From contig NZ_UWNY01000002.1 of the NCBI RefSeq assembly GCF_900604285.1, positions 221,818-285,817 on the forward strand: DNA of 64,000 nucleotides. The letters are read 5' to 3'. The stretch is from Varibaculum vaginae. Lineage in GTDB: Bacteria > Actinomycetota > Actinomycetes > Actinomycetales > Actinomycetaceae. This document shows, piece after piece, positions 56,161 through 64,000 of this stretch. A model generated the notes under the pieces. It ran no database searches, was not told where the DNA came from, and was given only the letters and a program-made list of their open reading frames with translations. Each line of letters starts with the position of its first letter. Position 1 is the first letter of the stretch. The translations under genes were made by a program, and so were the position numbers.

Positions 56161-57726
56161 ATGCTAGAAGAAAAAATACTTGACCAGGTAAAACAAGTTA
56201 TTGGATTAATTAAATACCCGGTAGAGTTCGCCACCTCTTTGGATTATTCTGAGCAATCTAAGCAGACCTCTGAAATTCTGCACCAGATAGCAGGCTTATC
56301 AGAAAATATTCAGGTCAAATGGGAAGAAAATAAGCGTAAGCCCTCTTTTGCGATTCGCCGTGTGGGAACCGATATCGGGGTGCGTTTCGCCGGGGTGCCT
56401 ACCGGAACTGAATTCAACAGCTTTGTGTTAGCGTTATTGCAGGTGGGTGGGCATCCGGTTAAGGCTGATGCCGATATTATCGCTGCGATTAAAGAAATCG
56501 ATGAACCTGCCGAGTTCACTAGCTATGTTTCGCTTTCCTGTATGAACTGTCCGGATGTGGTGCAAGCTTTAAACGCGATTTCAATTATCAACCCGCTGAT
56601 TAAGCACACCACAGTGGATGGTGGTACTTTCTGGGAAGAGTTTGAGCATCTGCATTTACAATCAGTACCCACGGTGATGAAAAATGGGGAAGTATTTTCG
56701 CAGGGCAGGGCAACTTTGGAGCAGATTGTTTCCAAAATTGGGCGGGGTATGACCGGACTACGGTTGAAGCGTCTCAATGCTCTAGATCCCTTTGACGTGT
56801 TGGTAATTGGGGGTGGTCCGGCTGCTACTGCTGCAGCGGTCTACGCAGCGCGTAAGCAATTGCGAGTCGGGTTGGTGGCAGATCGGGTTGGAGGGCAGAT
56901 TTTGGAGAGCGGTCAGATCGAGAATCTGATTACCCTTGAACGCGTCCAACCCGAGGATTTAGTTTCTACTTTTAAAGCAAACCTGCGTGATTACGCAGTT
57001 CACCAAATCGGTGGGATTCGGATTGAAGCCATTGGGGAACGTGATAAGGATGGGCTGGTTCCGCTTACTACCGAAGGTGGGGCATGTTTGCGTGCGCGAA
57101 CCGTAGTGATTTGTACCGGCACCAGTTTTAAACGTTTGGATATTTCTGGCGAAGATCAGTACCTGAACCGGGGGGTTACCTTCTGTCCTCACTGCGATGG
57201 TCCGCTGTTTGCGGATCGTAGAGTAGCAGTCATGGGGGGAGGAAACTCGGCGGTAGAGGCAGCTATTGATTTAGCGGCCTTAGCTCGCGAAGTTACTTTG
57301 ATTGACTTGGCGGAACAGTTACAGGCAGATAAGGTTCTAGAAGACCGGCTCACAGCACTGCCCAATACCCGGGTGATTAGTTCTGCCAATGCCACTAGGG
57401 TGCTAGGAGACGGTCATCGGGTAACCGGTCTAGAATATATTGATGCCCAGAGTGGGAAGCACGTATTGGATCTTGACGGTATCTTTGTGCAGATAGGATC
57501 GATTCCTAACACTGACTGGTTACCGGAAACTATAGAGTTAGAGAATGGATATATTCGGGTAGATAACCAGGGTGCCACTTCGGTACCGGGAATTTTTGCC
57601 GCCGGAGATTGCACTAACACTCCGCATAAGCAAATTGTGATTGCTCTGGGAGCGGGGGCAAATGCTGCCCTGGGAGCTTTTAACTACTTGATCCGTTGTC
57701 CGCAGTATGGTGATCAGCTGTTTTAA
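56161..57726 (+). CDS. ahpF: Alkyl hydroperoxide reductase subunit F
   Basis: The 521-aa flavoprotein reduces AhpC with NADH. It has two N-terminal thioredoxin-like folds with CMNC (in SCMNCPDVVQAL), an FAD/NADH thioredoxin-reductase-like part (VIGGGPAATAAAVYAAR, CPHCDGPLF with the redox CxxC, and GNSAVEAAIDLA), and the C-terminal FAD motif GIFAAGDCTNTPHKQI. Length and motif set are complete. It forms an operon with ahpC. Confidence 0.95.
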   Translation: MLEEKILDQVKQVIGLIKYPVEFATSLDYSEQSKQTSEILHQIAGLSENIQVKWEENKRKPSFAIRRVGTDIGVRFAGVPTGTEFNSFVLALLQVGGHPVKADADIIAAIKEIDEPAEFTSYVSLSCMNCPDVVQALNAISIINPLIKHTTVDGGTFWEEFEHLHLQSVPTVMKNGEVFSQGRATLEQIVSKIGRGMTGLRLKRLNALDPFDVLVIGGGPAATAAAVYAARKQLRVGLVADRVGGQILESGQIENLITLERVQPEDLVSTFKANLRDYAVHQIGGIRIEAIGERDKDGLVPLTTEGGACLRARTVVICTGTSFKRLDISGEDQYLNRGVTFCPHCDGPLFADRRVAVMGGGNSAVEAAIDLAALAREVTLIDLAEQLQADKVLEDRLTALPNTRVISSANATRVLGDGHRVTGLEYIDAQSGKHVLDLDGIFVQIGSIPNTDWLPETIELENGYIRVDNQGATSVPGIFAAGDCTNTPHKQIVIALGAGANAALGAFNYLIRCPQYGDQLF

Positions 57727-57871
57727 GGGCTGTGTTTGAGGCTACGGGGTGTTCTGTCTCGGGCTAGCAGCGGTTTACAGAGGGGTATCCCCAAGGGAAA
57801 ATAATCCAGAGTTTTCCTTGTTTGGAGAATAACAGGTTTCGTTTGCTTGGCTATTGGGTCATTCTTGACGC

Positions 57872-58240
57872 ATGACAAGCAAGAACCGGGCGATTGGGAC
57901 GGCGGGAGAAGATTTGGCCGTCCGAATGCTGAAAGAGTCTGGTTACCAGATTCTAGACCGTAACTGGCGCTGTCGTTTCGGAGAACTCGATATTATCTGC
58001 CGGGATCCACATTCAGCGCGTCTAGTATTTGCCGAGGTAAAAACGCGCACTTCTCAACAGTATGGGGGTGCGAGACGGGGTATTGGCCGCGAAAAATATA
58101 ACCGCTTGCGCCAACTGGTGAGCTTGTGGCTCAGCAGCCATCCCGGTTCAGGCAGAGGGCGTGGAGTACGGATTGATTTGATAGCCATTGATATTTCTGG
58201 CGGTACAGTACCGCTGATTACCCACTGTCGGGGGATTTAA
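57872..58240 (+). CDS. yraN: YraN/UPF0102 nuclease-like protein
   Basis: This 122-aa protein has the UPF0102 signature GTAGEDLAVRMLKESGY, RNWRCRFGELDIICRD and FAEVKTRTSQQYGG, a restriction-endonuclease-like fold (D-ExK) of unknown role. It is followed 1 bp later by comM, as is common in actinobacteria. Confidence 0.93.
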   Translation: MTSKNRAIGTAGEDLAVRMLKESGYQILDRNWRCRFGELDIICRDPHSARLVFAEVKTRTSQQYGGARRGIGREKYNRLRQLVSLWLSSHPGSGRGRGVRIDLIAIDISGGTVPLITHCRGI

Positions 58241-58241
58241 G

Positions 58242-59792
58242 ATGGGGCAAATCGGAACTTGTTTTGCTTTAGGCATGGTGGGATTGCATGGTCACCTCAT
58301 TAAAGTTGAAGCTCATCATACGCAAGGACTACCAGCCTTTTCTCTAGTAGGACTACCGGATGCTTCTCTACGGGAATCACGAGCTCGAGTGGAGGCCGCG
58401 ATTGCCTCTACCGGGCTGCGTTGGGAGCCTACCCGGCTGACGGTTAATCTTTCCCCCGCGGAATTACCTAAGACTGGCTCTGGTTTTGATTTGCCGATTG
58501 CGTTGGCTGTGGTGGCTTCCCGCTATACGGGAGTGCAAAAACGGGCAACGGGGATGGTGTTTTGCGGGGAACTGGGGTTAGATGGACGCGTCTATCGGGT
58601 GAAAGGAATCTTGCCGCAGGTTTTGGCAGCACGGCGAGCCGGCTTTAAGAAAGTGATGGTTGCGGCCGAAGCGGTACCCGAAGCCTCTCTAATCGAGGGA
58701 ATAGAAATTATCGGAGTATCGCATCTGGTAGAAGCGTTGTGTTATTTAGGGATGCGGAAAATAAAAGGGCGGCTAGCGGAACTTAAAATTCTCAATAAAC
58801 CTGCTTCTCCAGCTATAGCTCGTTCCCCGGTGCTGGATAATTCCCCAGATTTGCAGGAGGTGCGGGGAGCGTTTCTAGCGCGAAGAGCCTTAGAAATAGC
58901 TGCTGCCGGGGGACATCACCTGAGTTTTATTGGAGTTCCTGGATCCGGAAAAACTATGCTGGCACGTTGTCTACCAGGGATTTTACCGCCCTTGAATGAT
59001 GAAGAAGCCCTGGAAGTCACCTCGATTCACTCCCTGGCGGGAGCCTTTATGCCCGATAACGGCCTGATGCGTCATCCTCCCTTTATCGCCCCGCATCATT
59101 CCGCCACTCTTCCGGCCTTGATTGGGGGAGGTAGCGGAATCGCCTCCCCCGGGGCAATCTCCTTAGCGCACCGGGGCGTCCTTTTCCTGGATGAAGCCCC
59201 TGAATTTCAAACCCGGAGCCTGGATGCTTTAAGACAGCCTTTAGAAACCTCGAAAATAACCGTACATCGCTCCCGGGCGGTTACTAGTTTTCCCGCAGCG
59301 TTCCAGCTGGTAATTGCGGCTAACCCTTGCCCCTGTGGAATGTGGGGACAGCGGGGAGGAGAATGTAAATGTACTCCTTATCAACGGGTACGGTATTTAG
59401 CGCGGCTATCGGGGCCTTTAATGGATCGTATCGATTTGCAGTGCCGGGTGGGCAGACCCAAAATTACTGATTTAGCTACTGAGGAATTACCTGAGGATAG
59501 CCAATCTGTCCGGGAGCGGGTGCTTCAGGCGCGCGAAAGGGCGCGCTATCGCTGGAAAGAGCAGGAAGTTGCCCTGAACGCGCGTGTCCCCAGCCGTATG
59601 TTGAGGCAGCATTTAGATTCCGCTTCTAAAGATCGCCTTGATCACCTGGTGGGATCGGGGTGGATCTCTATGCGGGGTGCTGACCGTATCTGCCGAGTAG
59701 CGTGGACAGTCGCGGATCTAAAAGGCAGGGATAAACCCACAAGCGAAGATTTTGGTTTGGCCTATTCGCTGAGAACTTCGCAGTGCTCCTAG
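58242..59792 (+). CDS. comM: ComM/YifB-family Mg-chelatase-like AAA ATPase
   Basis: The 516-aa protein has an N-terminal fold (TVNLSPAELPKTGSGFDLPI), a AAA core with Walker A GVPGSGKTMLA and Walker B LFLDEAPEF, the Cys-rich loop NPCPCGMWG and the C-terminal ARYRWKEQ region. ComM is a helicase promoting branch migration in natural transformation. Together with dprA downstream and xerC it forms a DNA-uptake/recombination cluster. Confidence 0.94.
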   Translation: MGQIGTCFALGMVGLHGHLIKVEAHHTQGLPAFSLVGLPDASLRESRARVEAAIASTGLRWEPTRLTVNLSPAELPKTGSGFDLPIALAVVASRYTGVQKRATGMVFCGELGLDGRVYRVKGILPQVLAARRAGFKKVMVAAEAVPEASLIEGIEIIGVSHLVEALCYLGMRKIKGRLAELKILNKPASPAIARSPVLDNSPDLQEVRGAFLARRALEIAAAGGHHLSFIGVPGSGKTMLARCLPGILPPLNDEEALEVTSIHSLAGAFMPDNGLMRHPPFIAPHHSATLPALIGGGSGIASPGAISLAHRGVLFLDEAPEFQTRSLDALRQPLETSKITVHRSRAVTSFPAAFQLVIAANPCPCGMWGQRGGECKCTPYQRVRYLARLSGPLMDRIDLQCRVGRPKITDLATEELPEDSQSVRERVLQARERARYRWKEQEVALNARVPSRMLRQHLDSASKDRLDHLVGSGWISMRGADRICRVAWTVADLKGRDKPTSEDFGLAYSLRTSQCS

Positions 59793-59800
59793 GAGGAAAC

Positions 59801-60970
59801 ATGGAAGATGATCACCAGTACCGGCTGGCCTGTGCCAGTTGGTCGATGCTTACTGAGGCCGGAGATCAGGCCGCAGATTTGCTCCTTAGTGAATTAGGGC
59901 CGGTTGCGGCTCTAAGAATTGCTCGCCGTGCTGCCAGTGACACCCCGCAGCGTTGGCACAGCTATTTACCGGTGGAGCTCCTACGGCGCACCGGCGCTGA
60001 CAAATGGGATAAATCGTTTTCTCGCTGGCGGAGCCGCCTAGAAGTCCTAGATTTATCCGCTCTGGAAAAGATGCTTTCCCGAGGACGTTTTACGCTGCTT
60101 ACTCGCCGCGATCCGGATTGGCCAGCCTCATTTGCAAATGTGGCTAACGCTCCGTGGGCTCTCTGGGCAATCGGCGATACTTCCCTGATAAATGGTAAAA
60201 GTGAAAAAACCGTGGCGATGGTGGGGGCACGCGCCGTTTCCAACCTGGGACACGATATTGCCACCGAACTTGCCTGGCGGTGCGCAGGGGAGGAGATTAC
60301 CCTGGTTTCCGGGGGTGCTTATGGGGTGGATTGCCTGGTTCACCAGGCTTGTCTGCGGGCAAAAACCCCTACGATTAGTCTGCTGGCAGGCGGTCTGGAT
60401 CGTCCTTATCCGGCTATGAACTCGCAGATGTTTAAACAGATTTCTCGCAACGGCTTGTTGCTTAGCCAATATCCGCCCGGATCGCGCCCCACTCGCTGGC
60501 GATTCTTAGATCGTAACCGGCTTATTGCAGCGTTATCGGCTGCAACTGTAGTAATCCAGGCGGGATTTCGCTCCGGAGCGCTCAATACTGCCCGGCACGG
60601 CATGGAACTAGGGCGGCAAGTGGGGGCAGTTCCCGGCCCGATTAACCAACCCGAATGGGCAGGCTCCAACCAGTTAATCCGGGATGGCGCGACCTTGATT
60701 AGCAGCGCCGAGGACGTGCAAGAAATGATTGCGCCCCTGGGGACGGTAATTTGCGCGCAAAACCGAGTGCAAGCAGGGTACCTGGACGGTCTTGATCCCC
60801 TAAGTGCCCGAATCCTGGATGCTATTCCCCTACGTAGCCCGGCTGATGCCTCGGCAATTGCACGTGCCAGCGGGGCAGCCATCGAGGAAGTGCTGTCCAT
60901 AATGGGTAACCTGGAAATGGATGGTCGAGTTATCCAAATTAATGACAAATGGAAAAAGGCGGGAGTCTAG
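59801..60970 (+). CDS. dprA: DNA-processing protein DprA
   Basis: The 389-aa protein loads RecA on incoming single-stranded DNA. Rossmann-like core: VAMVGARAVSNLG, LVSGGAYGVDCLVH, NRLIAALSAATVVIQAG, GSLNTA-like GALNTARHGMELGRQVGAVPG; a C-terminal winged helix follows (SPADASAIARASGAAIEEVL). ATG 59801 has an excellent AGGAGGAA upstream, within 10 bp of the comM stop. Confidence 0.94.
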   Translation: MEDDHQYRLACASWSMLTEAGDQAADLLLSELGPVAALRIARRAASDTPQRWHSYLPVELLRRTGADKWDKSFSRWRSRLEVLDLSALEKMLSRGRFTLLTRRDPDWPASFANVANAPWALWAIGDTSLINGKSEKTVAMVGARAVSNLGHDIATELAWRCAGEEITLVSGGAYGVDCLVHQACLRAKTPTISLLAGGLDRPYPAMNSQMFKQISRNGLLLSQYPPGSRPTRWRFLDRNRLIAALSAATVVIQAGFRSGALNTARHGMELGRQVGAVPGPINQPEWAGSNQLIRDGATLISSAEDVQEMIAPLGTVICAQNRVQAGYLDGLDPLSARILDAIPLRSPADASAIARASGAAIEEVLSIMGNLEMDGRVIQINDKWKKAGV

Positions 60971-60972
60971 GC

Positions 60973-61884
60973 ATGCGAGCGGTAAAGCGAAGGGAAGCCT
61001 TAGAGGATTATCGCCGCTACTTGCAGTATGCGAAATCATTTTCTCCGGCCTCCATTAAGGCCTATCTTGCGGATTTACGCGGGTGGCTGGATCATTGTGG
61101 AATCAATGAAGAGCAATCCGTTCTGCCGGCCTGTACTTTGTCGGCAGCACGTAACTGGCTGGCTCATTTGCGTTCTCAGGGGCAATCGGCTACTACGATT
61201 GCGCGAAAAATCGCGGCGCTGCGTGCCTTCTCGAAATGGGCAAAACAAGATCAGTTGCTGGAAACGGATTTTGCAAAGCAGTTGCGTACTCCGAAAACTG
61301 CAAAGAATCTGCCACATACGCTGTCAGTTTCACAGGCTAAACAGCTGCTAGCTTGGTGTGAAAGCCAGGCAGAGAAGACCGCGGTGCTGGCACGGGATTG
61401 GGCAATATTCGAGTTGATTTACGCTACCGGGGCGCGGGTGGGGGAGATATGTGCCCTCGTACCGGAAGATATTGATTTCAACTCGCGCACAGTGCGGTTA
61501 TGGGGTAAGGGCTCCAAAGAACGAATAGTCCCCTTTAGTTCGCAGGCGGAAAAATCCTTGCTCTTCTACTTACAGAGGGCGCGGGGTGAGCTACAAAAAT
61601 CTCCGCCGGCTGATGCCTTATTTTTAGGAGCCCAAGGAGGGGCAGTATCTGAAAGGATCGTACGGGGGCGTTTGCATCGAGCCTGTGCCTTGGCGGGAGT
61701 ACCAGATCTAGGGCCACACGGTTTGCGGCATTCGATGGCTTCCCACATGTTAGCGGGTGGGGCAGATTTACGAGTAATTCAGGAAATGTTAGGACATTCT
61801 GCGCTATCTACTACCCAGCGCTATACCCATGTTGATGCCCATCGTCTGATTGGCGCCTATCAACAGGCTTTCCCCCGTGCCTAG
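60973..61884 (+). CDS. xerC: Tyrosine recombinase XerC
   Basis: The 303-aa recombinase resolves chromosome dimers at dif. N-terminal SAM-like DNA-binding domain, catalytic domain with Arg in TGARVGEICAL, KGSKERIVPF, HGLRHSMASHML, and Tyr in LGHSALSTTQRYTHV. ATG 60973 follows GGGAG by 8 nt; its start is 2 bp after the dprA stop. The set R-K-H-R-H-Y is complete. Confidence 0.94.
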   Translation: MRAVKRREALEDYRRYLQYAKSFSPASIKAYLADLRGWLDHCGINEEQSVLPACTLSAARNWLAHLRSQGQSATTIARKIAALRAFSKWAKQDQLLETDFAKQLRTPKTAKNLPHTLSVSQAKQLLAWCESQAEKTAVLARDWAIFELIYATGARVGEICALVPEDIDFNSRTVRLWGKGSKERIVPFSSQAEKSLLFYLQRARGELQKSPPADALFLGAQGGAVSERIVRGRLHRACALAGVPDLGPHGLRHSMASHMLAGGADLRVIQEMLGHSALSTTQRYTHVDAHRLIGAYQQAFPRA

Positions 61885-61923
61885 CGTTTTCTGGTCATCT
61901 AAACCTTCGGTACAAAGATTGGT

Positions 61924-62484
61924 TTAAGCATCAGGGAGGAGGCGAATCGGTCCCAAGATTAGCAGCAGGGGGTTTAGATAGTGGTAATCATCGATTTTTG
62001 CCCCAAAATGTAGCCCCGGGTGTCCCGGTTGCAAGATTCCAATCTTTTGGCCGGATTTAACCGCGGTTCCTACCGCTAAATCACTTGTCACCGGGGTATA
62101 GGTGGTGCGAATTAGCTTCGTATGTTTAATCGAAATACTGGGCTTACCAGCGATGGTACCGACAAAGAAAACGGTTCCCGCACGCGCACTAAAAACCTCG
62201 CTGCCGGCCGACATATCTAGATCGACTCCCCGGTGTCCGCTGCCCCAGGGAGAGGTTGGGGGGTTAAAGGCACGTAGGATTTTGACCCGGTGGCGACTTG
62301 GCCACTGGTAATGCCCGATTTCCCCAGCAAGCCGCGCCAGGTTTACATTCTGTCCAAATCCTTGACCGCCGATAGTAATAAGAGCCGGGGGAGGTGGGGA
62401 AAAAGCCAAGAGTAAGGCTGCGCCCAAAGCCGCCAGCAGTGCCCCGAAGGAATAGAGATTCTTCTTCATCCCCTCAGCTTGCAC
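61924..62484 (-). CDS. M23-type LytM peptidase, membrane-anchored or secreted
   Basis: The 186-aa protein has a hydrophobic N-terminus (about 12-33) and an M23 domain with HRGVDLDMSAGSEV (zinc ligands His and Asp) and HPGLHFGAKI. The typical HxH reads GLH, so one of the two histidines is missing; related actinobacterial proteins often show LHWG at this place, so activity is uncertain. It would cut peptidoglycan cross-links or act as an activator of other hydrolases. GTG 62484 follows GGAGGG; ATG 62469 is too close to its own site. Convergent with xerC. Confidence 0.82.
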   Translation of the reverse strand: MQAEGMKKNLYSFGALLAALGAALLLAFSPPPPALITIGGQGFGQNVNLARLAGEIGHYQWPSRHRVKILRAFNPPTSPWGSGHRGVDLDMSAGSEVFSARAGTVFFVGTIAGKPSISIKHTKLIRTTYTPVTSDLAVGTAVKSGQKIGILQPGHPGLHFGAKIDDYHYLNPLLLILGPIRLLPDA

Positions 62485-62935
62485 CCTCGCACCCTCCGCA
62501 AGAATTTTCTAATAAGCAAACCAGGATGATGTGCCCTTATATAGCCCGGAGGACAAACGGGGGACAACCGCAGAGATAGCTGCAGGAACAACCAGAGTAA
62601 ACCTTGAAAAATAAATAACCAGTATTTTCTTTTGGAAACTGTCAGCAGATTAACAGTGCTCAGTAGCGCTTTCAGCTTGGGGTACTTCCTTCCGGCCGCT
62701 AAGATAGCACTTAGCGCCTGGCTAGCCAGGTGACTTCGCGTACGACTACCAGCTTCGCTGGGTCACGCTGGCTTCGGTCCTGTTTTTGGCGGGGATCTTT
62801 TTGGGGCAAATCCTAAAGGGGTTTCTAACGGTAAAAACGGGTGTCAGCGGACGTCGTGCCAGGAACCGAATGAAAACCGTAAACCGGGGCACTAGCCCCT
62901 AAACGCGTGCGTCCCAGACGCACTGAAAGGAAGTC
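62485..62935 (+). promoter_or_regulatory. rpsB control region and leader RNA
   Basis: This 451-bp gap holds a candidate promoter TTGGGG (62677-62682), 17 bp, TAAGAT (62700-62705), then about 230 nt of leader. Visible structures are the 14-bp palindrome CCTGGCTAGCCAGG (62717-62730), a stem GGGGC/GCCCC at 62887-62900 and GTGCGTC/GACGCAC at 62908-62924 just before the ribosome site GAAAGGAAG. S2 autoregulation of its own leader is known in other bacteria; here it is inferred. Confidence 0.45.
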
Positions 62936-63826
62936 ATGGCGGTAGTAACCATGTCTGAGCTGCTGAAGAGCGGCGTTCACTTTGGACATCAAACCCGACG
63001 TTGGAATCCTAAGATGAAGCCCTTCATCTTGACTGATCGCAACGGTATTTATGTAATCGATTTAGCGCAGTCCCTAGATGGCATCAATCGTGCCTACGAT
63101 TTCGTGCAGCAAACTGTGCTGCGCGGGGGGAACATTCTCTTTGTTGGCACCAAGAAACAGGCGCAAGACTCCATTGCTGAACAGGCGGAGCGGGTAGGGA
63201 TGCCCTACGTTAATCAGCGCTGGTTGGGTGGTATGCTCACCAACTTTGGTACCGTACACAAGCGTCTGCAGCGTCTGCGGGAACTAGAACAAATCGACTT
63301 CGATGATGTTTCCGGTTCTGGACGCACCAAGAAAGAATTGCTGATGATGCGCCGCGAGAAAGACAAACTCGCCCGCACCCTGGGTGGTATTCGCGATATG
63401 GCGCGTATTCCTTCTGCTATCTGGGTAGTTGACACCAATAAAGAGCACCTGGCAGTGGCAGAAGCCAATAAACTTAATATCCCGATTGTGGCGATTTTGG
63501 ATACCAACTGCGATCCGGACGAAATCGAGTTTGGGATTCCTGGTAATGATGATGCTATCCGCTCGGTAGCTCTGCTCACCCGGATTATTGCCGATGCCTG
63601 CGCTGATGGTTTGATTGCTCGCTCGCAAAAGGCGGCTGCTAAGAAAGAAACTAGCGAAGATGCTGCTGTGGCCAGTGAAGAACCCTTGGCCGATTGGGAA
63701 CGTGAGCTGCTAGAGGGCTCCGCAAAAGGCGAAGCTAGCGAAGAAGCCGGCGAAGAGAAAGCTGAAGAGCCTGCTGCCTCCGCGGAAGAGGAAAAAGCTC
63801 CGGCTGAAGCAGAAAAGTCTGAATAA
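62936..63826 (+). CDS. rpsB: 30S ribosomal protein S2
   Basis: The 296-aa protein shows [50 protein letters not shown] and [12 protein letters not shown], covering the whole S2 family, with a long acidic Ala/Glu-rich C-terminal tail (about 235-296) usual for actinobacteria. GGAAG precedes ATG 62936. tsf follows 33 bp later. Confidence 0.97.
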   Translation: MAVVTMSELLKSGVHFGHQTRRWNPKMKPFILTDRNGIYVIDLAQSLDGINRAYDFVQQTVLRGGNILFVGTKKQAQDSIAEQAERVGMPYVNQRWLGGMLTNFGTVHKRLQRLRELEQIDFDDVSGSGRTKKELLMMRREKDKLARTLGGIRDMARIPSAIWVVDTNKEHLAVAEANKLNIPIVAILDTNCDPDEIEFGIPGNDDAIRSVALLTRIIADACADGLIARSQKAAAKKETSEDAAVASEEPLADWERELLEGSAKGEASEEAGEEKAEEPAASAEEEKAPAEAEKSE

Positions 63827-63859
63827 TCCGCTAAGGATCGTTAAGAGAGGAACATACTT

Positions 63860-64000
63860 ATGGCTATTTCGATGCAAGACATTAAAGAGCTGCGCGAACT
63901 GACCGGTGCCGGTCTAATGGAAGTAAAGAAAGCCCTGGAAGAGGCCAACGGTGACAAGGAAGCAGCTGTAAAGGCAATTCGGTTAGCGGGTAAGAAATCC
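63860..64000 (+). CDS. tsf: Translation elongation factor Ts, 5' part
   Basis: Only the first 47 codons are in the window. They match the EF-Ts N-terminal domain: [42 protein letters not shown]-Ts recycles EF-Tu. AGAGAGGAAC precedes ATG 63860. The rest lies beyond the window edge. Confidence 0.97.
   Translation, partial: MAISMQDIKELRELTGAGLMEVKKALEEANGDKEAAVKAIRLAGKKS

Noticed and set aside
57796-57817. GGAAAA/TTTTCC inverted repeat after ahpF as a terminator
   Set aside because: The stem is short and AT-rich, without a T-run; not distinguishable from chance.
61900-61926. Hairpin TAAACC/GGTTTA between convergent xerC and the M23 gene as a terminator
   Set aside because: The stem is only 6 bp with a 15-nt loop and no T-run, and it overlaps the M23 stop codon.

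Overview
The window looks like a piece of the chromosome of an Actinomycetaceae-type actinobacterium of moderate GC content (roughly half GC by eye; a Varibaculum- or Mobiluncus-like organism would fit, but the genus is a guess). The conserved block rpsP-khpA-rimM-trmD-rplS-lepB-rnhB-DUF2469, then yraN-comM-dprA-xerC, an M23 peptidase, rpsB and tsf is the classic actinobacterial order. Other actinobacterial hallmarks are smc-ftsY-ffh, the MoxR/DUF58/transglutaminase/Ser-Thr-kinase/FHA operon, and several sortase-type surface proteins with Cna-B or prealbumin-fold domains.

Layout. 1-0.34 kb: 3' end of a surface pilin-like protein, then a terminator. 0.5-8.1 kb: a sugar locus with a ROK repressor divergent from an alpha-galactosidase (GH36, frameshifted), two ABC permeases, a binding lipoprotein and the 3' half of a GH32 beta-fructosidase. 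This is what is left of a raffinose/sucrose-type system. 8.1-9.3 kb: an M20 amidohydrolase. 9.4-18.1 kb: a surface-protein island (1188-aa pilin-like protein, 880-aa beta-helix adhesin, 434-aa unknown protein), preceded by an array of 19-bp repeats. 18.4-31.6 kb: one tightly coupled operon encoding a 1960-aa membrane-anchored Ig-like/FN3 protein, a MoxR ATPase, a DUF58 protein, a transglutaminase-fold membrane protein, a Ser/Thr kinase and an FHA protein. 31.6-38.4 kb: a fructose PTS module (ptsI divergent from fruR-fruK-fruA-ptsH), followed by a DhaM-like protein without its phospho-histidines. 38.6-47.7 kb: ndk, smc, an unknown membrane protein, ftsY, ffh and an amidohydrolase. 47.9-48.9 kb: a small LPxTG protein whose signal-peptide codons contain an 11-G run that puts the gene out of frame. 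49-64 kb: an inositol-monophosphatase-like enzyme, the ribosomal/tRNA-modification block, peroxiredoxin genes, competence/recombination genes, rpsB and tsf.

Most notable. (i) The poly-G gene looks like a phase-variable surface antigen, OFF in this sequence (a homopolymer sequencing error is the alternative). (ii) The DhaM-like protein has lost both phosphorylatable histidines. (iii) A short D-x-T-(R/H)-L motif recurs in the cytoplasmic tail of the transglutaminase-fold protein and next to the kinase domain, directly upstream of an FHA (phosphothreonine-reading) protein, suggesting a self-contained phospho-signalling circuit. (iv) TrmD is fused to a GNAT acetyltransferase domain. No tRNA, rRNA, insertion sequence, CRISPR array or sortase gene was seen.
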